From positions 345,128,444 to 345,192,443 of the forward strand of contig OX336389.2 of NCBI GenBank assembly GCA_946902985.2: a stretch of 64,000 nt of DNA, given 5' to 3'. The translations under genes and the position numbers were made by a program. The DNA comes from Meconema thalassinum. Lineage: Eukaryota; Arthropoda; Insecta; Orthoptera; Tettigoniidae. Below, piece after piece: positions 58,575 through 64,000 of the stretch. How positions within the stretch are numbered: the first letter of the stretch is position 1; every line of letters starts with the position of its first letter. The notes under the pieces were generated by a model that was not told the DNA's origin, made no database searches, and saw only the letters and a list, made by a program, of their open reading frames with translations.

Positions 58575-58764
58575 AAACTTTTGCCAGTGTGTTTGGAATT
58601 ATAGCGAAATGCATATGATACCGCGCTTAGCATTGGGATTAGGCTAGAAATAATGCACGTTGTGGGTGCAGCCCAGAGTTTCACAATATCACGCTTGAGG
58701 GCTTAAAATAATATCTTGCGAAAAACTTACGGGTGAAGTATGTCATGAAAATCGCCTGTTGATA

Positions 58765-59345
58765 TTTTGAATGAAGATGAAGACAGGACTGTCTCTTTCT
58801 GCTATGAAAACTTTGTTCGGAGTCCAACGTACAACTGTGTCACGTATTTTTACCACCACTGCAATACTTCTAGATTTCGCAATGTCACATTTCGTGTTCT
58901 CGCCCAGTAATGAAAGTGTAGATGAGAGTATGGAGTGTTCAAAAATAATTTCCTGAAATGCAGGTAGATTATTGATTGTATGGAAATTAATTTAAACAAC
59001 CTCCTACGGTAGATCATTTCTGTAATCCCATTACAAAGGGACATACACTGTGAAATGTTGAGTTAAATGTTTAGTTATTACATCCAGTGGTATGATTAAT
59101 TTTACGTCCAAATGCTCCACCGGGAGATGAAGTGACGCATTTATCACAAACGACAGTGATTGTTGACATTGTTAGAACCTGGTGATGAGATCATTGCTGA
59201 CGACTTTCCTGGAATAGCAACAAGCCTTTCCAACCGAGGAATGATTGGCATAACCCCTTCTTTTCTTCATGATGGCAAGCTGATAGTTGACGAGGACAGG
59301 AAAACACACAGTGTTGCAAGTGTTCGCATTCATTTCGAAAGATGA
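58765..59345 (+). pseudogene. Harbinger/DDE_4-type transposase relic
   Basis: The first block (58771-58956) reads KTGLSLSAMKTLFGVQRTTVSRIF with a later P.NESV.ESM, the HTH-like region before the catalytic domain. CR*IIDCMEIN at about 58965 matches the first D of the IID.TE motif. The final block (59160-59345) is LLEPGDEIIADDFPGI and HSVASVRIHFER, covering the second D and the E. Stops and shifts separate them. A separate insertion from the piggyBac ending at 58702. Confidence 0.78.
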
Positions 59346-59553
59346 ATTAAAATATGCAATATTTTATAGATGCTTCCGATTGAACTTCTGCCTCATATTG
59401 ACGACATTGTTTATGTGTTGCGTTCTGACAAATTTGCAGTCTCCTGATATCCAAGAATGATAATTTTAAAAATGAAGGCAGATATAATACCTTGGCAATA
59501 ACTAAATATTTTGATTGACAATACCACAAACATTTACCTTTAATACAAACGCA

Positions 59554-59935
59554 TTTAGCGGTGATAATACTTGGCTGTCGCTCCAGACGTCTGGGTTCGA
59601 TTCCCGGCTCTGCCAAGAAGTTTAATTCTGGTCTGATGGCTGGAACGGGGTACACTCAGCCTCGTGAGGCAAAACTGAGTAGAGGTTGGTTCGATTCCCA
59701 CTTCAGCCATCCTGGAACTGGTTTTCCGTAGTTTTCCACTTCTACCCCTGGTAGATGATACCAAACTTGAGGCCACCACTGCCTCCTTCCCAGTCTTTGC
59801 CCAAAGTACAAATACACATTACTGCAGGCACCACAATAACATAGGTTATCAGACAAATTCTATATATACATCTAAGTACACAGGGATGAATGCCCATGAT
59901 GTCCAAGCCCCTCAAACGAAACAACAACAACAACA
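59554..59935 (+). mobile_element. tRNA-derived SINE with (AAC)n tail
   Basis: 382 bp between ACAAACGCA repeats (59545-59553, 59936-59944). B box GGGTTCGATTCCCGG at about 59592; body ends GATGTCCAAGCCCCTCAAACG, then AAC repeats. Partial relatives lie at about 1830-1910 and 38115-38390. Confidence 0.85.
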
Positions 59936-60049
59936 ACAAACGCAAAAGGATACATTAGATATTTGTCAGATGTTAGGGGCTCAAATTTTACTAGAATGTT
60001 CATATGCTAGTCAGGAACAAGTTTGGGTAGATAATACATGTAATATAGA

Positions 60050-60379
60050 GCCTCCGTGGCTTAGGCACGCCGGCCTCTCACCGCCGAGTCCGTGGTTCAA
60101 ATCCCGGTCACTCCATGTGAGGTTTGTGCTGGACAAAGCGAAGGCAGATAGGTTTTTCTCCGGGTACTCCGGTTTTCCCTGTCACCATTTCATTCCAGCA
60201 ACACTCTCCACTATCATTTCATTTCATCTGTCATTCATTTAATCATTGCCCCAGGGGAGTGCGACAGGCTTCGGCAGCTGGCACAGTTCATATCCTCGCC
60301 GCTAGATAGGGGCTTCATTCGTTCCATTCCCTGACCCGGTCGGTCGACTGGAAGCCGGCTCTGGATTTTCATTTTCAAT
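60050..60379 (+). mobile_element. tRNA-derived SINE, GAGCCTCCGTGGCTC family, copy 2
   Basis: Matches the SINE at 53642-53976 from GAGCCTCCGTGGCT to GATTTTCATTTTC, with a short deletion in the A-box region (GGCTTAGGCACGCC). Flanks AATACATGTAATATA and AATACATGAAATAAA are an imperfect target duplication, so it is older than copy 1. Confidence 0.88.
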
Positions 60380-60571
60380 ACATGAAATAAAACTGTTCAA
60401 TTTTATGAATATATTTACGAGTATATCTGGAGTCCTTCTCTAAGGTTACACATAGTTGATGATTCTTAGTGATATAAGCAGGTCACATAAATTGAGTGCT
60501 GTTAAGTGTATTTGTAGTTATCTGGCACTGAGTTAAGTATATACCGGTATGAGTTGTTTTTTTTATCTAGC

Positions 60572-61760
60572 CTATTTATTATTCATTTCATCTAACGTAA
60601 ATTTTACTTCTCTTGTGTCTTCCACTATTCCCCTCTCCTTGTAATAGGTCGGACATTTCACTTCCAACAGTCTCTGTGTCCTGCCGTCTTTCACAACGAT
60701 TCTATCTGGGCTTCCACAAAGCCATGGTTGGAATTTATGGACAATTAATCCACAACAAACTACTTTCATATTAATCATTACCTGATAGAATGAAATAGCC
60801 TGTGGTTCCATTCCTTTCCCATATGTAACATCGTGTAGTGAACGTCCCCGAGGTTAGTCAGTTATCATAAAGGAAGCTAAATTTTCAAAGTTTTCCCTCC
60901 TGGTTTGAATTGTTATTATCCATTATCCTGGTTTGATGTGATGAGCCATACTACTCGCAAATATTCTCCATTTTCTTTCTTGGTAACGGTACCATTCTGG
61001 GGACTCCCCCTGTTCCTGAGTTGTCATGGAATTGTGAAGCGCTTTGTCACTGTTAACATTGTTTCCAAATACCTACTGTTCCCTCTCATTCAAAGGTCTG
61101 AAAAGTATTTCTCCGCCTATGTCACAATGATTCTCGAGCAATTCCAAAGTAACTTTTCACACTCCTCTTTCAAAATGAAATTCTCAGCGGAATTCACTAC
61201 AAAAAATTACAGTACTCCTACAAGTGCATTAGACTTCTGATTTGCTTTCTGCCTAAACATTCTCCGTGAAGGACAAGGTATTTTTGCTATGGAGTTTTGT
61301 GAATTTTTTCAAGGATATAATTCTTTAATGCTCTTCCCTCTTGGAATATTTTTCTTTCGCAGCACTTACTGAACTGCATTTTCCCCAGGCTTGGGGCACA
61401 TCATTTTTAGAAAGATAATAATAATGAACCACCGCAGCAATATGCTCACAAATATTTCCACGACCAGCTGGACAAGGGCAAAGTACGCCGACAACATTTC
61501 GCTCAGTGTCATTCTGTGAAATATAATAGTAAATATAATGTGTAAGTAATGTAATAAACATGTAAGATATGTAAACATTCAACAATGGATGGGAACACAA
61601 CATAATATAATGATACTTGGTAAGACGGAAGGTAAACAGACGTTTGCCTAATCACTTCTGCTTTCAGAAAGCACTCGTCTTCTCGCTTCAATTCCCCCAC
61701 TTCATTAACATGCCCACTTATGTAGAGATTTCTACCTCTTCCAAGAGTTGATTCCCCCAA
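60572..61760 (-). pseudogene. SWIM zinc finger / YqaJ nuclease-like gene relic
   Basis: On the minus strand, 61760-61620 encodes GHVNEVGELKREDECFLKAEVI, the segment preceding SWIM fingers. After a probable intron (acceptor TTTCACAG at about 61519) comes CPCPAGRGNICEHIAAVVHY, a SWIM C-x-C-x(n)-C-x-H finger (about 61450). Broken frames follow down to a YqaJ-like block at 60811-60572: GKGMEPQAISFY, PWLCGSPDRIV and LLEVKCP, the D and E-x-K motifs of that nuclease fold. The SWIM+YqaJ pairing is common in arthropod repeat-associated proteins. Several stops lie between the blocks. Confidence 0.7.
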
Positions 61761-61913
61761 ACTTCGGGTGTCTAATCGGTAGAAAGCCGCAATTAGATTG
61801 ACTCTCGCACATTGCTTTTAAACGACTGACGTGGCTTGACTTACATCTGCCTCGCATTCATTGTTTCTCAACCCAGTGCAGTGCAGCGCCACTAGTACAG
61901 TTTAAAGGTTCAT

Positions 61914-62225
61914 GCACGGTGTCTATACCATTCATCTGATTACGATCAAACTTTGGCGAGTTGTTGTATGCACTCCCTTGCAGGTTTCTGAATTATGTTC
62001 TAATAAAACAATACAATGTGGCCAAATATGTATGTCAATGAGCTTACAAGAAAGCAGAGAAGTTCCTCATTTCGTCACCAGACGGCTGATTGACGCTACT
62101 GTATGGGCATAGGCAGAAAATGCACCATTTTTAAGTAGTTTGTTGGCATGCAAGTCGTTTCACCTAAAGACATAGGTATAGACAGTGTTCAAATCATTTC
62201 AACAAATACGAATTGGCATTGCTGC
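61914..62225 (+). repeat. Diverged single unit of the 164-bp repeat
   Basis: TATACCATTCATCTGATTACG...AAACTTTGGCGAGTTGTTGT at about 61922-61966 matches the unit at 55095-55140, and TCATTTCAACAAAT near 62190 matches the array's inter-unit phrase. Confidence 0.6.
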
Positions 62226-62229
62226 GGAT

Positions 62230-63394
62230 AAATTGATAGATGTACCAACAGAGCACGAAACTAGCATTGACGCGATCTTCACGGGAAACGTTTTTTAGAT
62301 TTCTTTTCTTACTCCATATACTACTAAGTTTGTGGTGTTTATTTATTTTTATTATTTTTTTAAATTGTTTTTTTTTTTTTACATTTCTTATTGGTGTTTT
62401 ACGTAGAGGCAATGTGAAAGCAAGAGCTACTCAGTAGAGCTGTAGCTGATCGTTGATGATAGGCTATGGTGATAGGGAATGTATTACTTTGAACAGAACA
62501 AAATTGATATTTTAAAAATATATTTCATTCTATGAGAATAAAAGAATATTTTGTATATTGGTCAAGTTTAGAACGATTCATTCATTCATTTGCAATTGTG
62601 AGGGTGTCCCCCGGTGGCAAATTGGGTATACATAACAAATAAATAATTATACATAACAATTTAATAACAATTAAACTGTAGTATTTACACAAATTGTCAG
62701 TCTTTTCTTAAACACACCTATATGTTTGGGAAAAGGCTCTAAGACTGTGACAGGTAGAGAGTTCCAGTTATCAATGGCATGGTTAACGAAGGAATATTTA
62801 CCATAATTTGTATGTTGTGGTTGTTATTGAAGTGATAGAAGCTTGACTCTGTCACACCATATTTTGAGCCAAGTACAGCAAAGCGATTGGTTGTCTGGTT
62901 GCCTGTAGCTTCCTTCTAAAACCACCACATAAACCAGATATTTATCAAAGTAACATACGCAATTTTAATCTTTCACTCATGCAAATATTTAAGTTATTGC
63001 AATGCACTTAAATCTGAGCAAGATTTACTCACGGCTTTCAACTACATTTTATTCAACACCGAATATTTAGAAGGTCTCGACATGTTGGTCAATAATTTGA
63101 AGGAAATAGAAAATTGCCTGAATATTTCATACGCGATGTAGGAGTATTCCTCTTCCAAGCCTAAACCACTAGGTTGCCATAGAAAACATGTAATATTGTC
63201 GTAAGTTATTGACATTTCAGCTTTTTCTTGTAGCCCTTAATATTATTACAATAGGAGAGATTGTACACTCACATCTCTAGCAGATATTCTAGTTTCTAAA
63301 TAATCCTGTAGCTTATCACTGACAAAATTATTATAGATATTTTAGCGAGTTGAATGAACTAACACATTTACCCGTGTGATAGGAGTGAAGAGTT
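62230..63394. other. Unassigned intron
   Basis: No gene recognised. Confidence 0.35.
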
Positions 63395-63997
<603 letters not shown>

Positions 63998-64000
63998 TAG

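Larger units (their letters stand above)
56509..58702 (+). mobile_element. piggyBac-type element carrying retroelement R
   Basis: The left end CCCCCTTAGCGTG follows TTAA (56505-56508). The right end, read inward, is GCCCTCAAGCGTG with TTAA at 58703-58706. The ends match with one gap. It encodes only a transposase N-terminus (56785 onward) and is split by element R at 56991-58472. Without R it is about 0.7 kb and non-autonomous. Confidence 0.72.

Noticed and set aside
59886..60242. 118-codon frame
   Set aside because: It joins the tail of one SINE to the body of another.

Overview
This is eukaryotic nuclear DNA, AT-rich, with no bacterial gene organisation. It looks like an insect with a large, repeat-laden genome. 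Three exons read as the helical domain of a class I phosphoinositide 3-kinase catalytic subunit (p110, the Pi3K92E type of flies). Everything between them is tRNA-derived SINEs, RTE-like and other LINEs, Penelope-like elements, and Tc1/mariner, hAT, piggyBac and Harbinger DNA transposons. The SINE types and intron sizes suggest a polyneopteran such as an orthopteran, but that placement is an inference.

The only host gene I can support is p110 on the + strand. Exons at 11525-11786, 38674-38804 and 63832-63975 join in phase with consensus splice sites. Introns of about 26.9 kb and 25.0 kb separate them, so the window is essentially the inside of one gene. No start, kinase domain or stop is present.

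1-11.5 kb: a decayed LINE (minus) carries a piggyBac-type insertion with TTAA ends. That insertion contains a hAT element and a Harbinger-like element. The hAT holds a long palindrome of tRNA-like sequence and a degenerate tandem array. 12-17.8 kb: an inverted, broken copy of the third p110 exon and about 0.44 kb of its upstream intron. It is abutted by a mariner fragment and split by an RTE-like LINE, which is itself split by a second RTE-like LINE and by a SINE, each bounded by matching target duplications. 18.5-21.8 kb: two Penelope-like relics and a MITE. 26.8-28.3 kb: a complete Tc1-type transposon with an intact transposase and perfect terminal repeats. 31.5-37.6 kb: a long-ORF LINE with a C-terminal zinc finger, then a decayed LINE split by a 1.3-kb (ATC)n-tailed element. 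39.7-44 kb: a LINE split by a complete hAT (8-bp duplication) whose transposase is split by a SINE. 46-64 kb: SINEs, MITEs, two piggyBac derivatives, a 164-bp tandem array, Harbinger transposase remnants and a SWIM/YqaJ gene relic, ending at the third exon.

Nothing suggests genes cooperating as an operon or pathway. The window records layered transposition inside very long introns. The most unusual item is the inverted partial duplication of a coding exon in a preceding intron of the same gene, because one pre-mRNA would carry both orientations.
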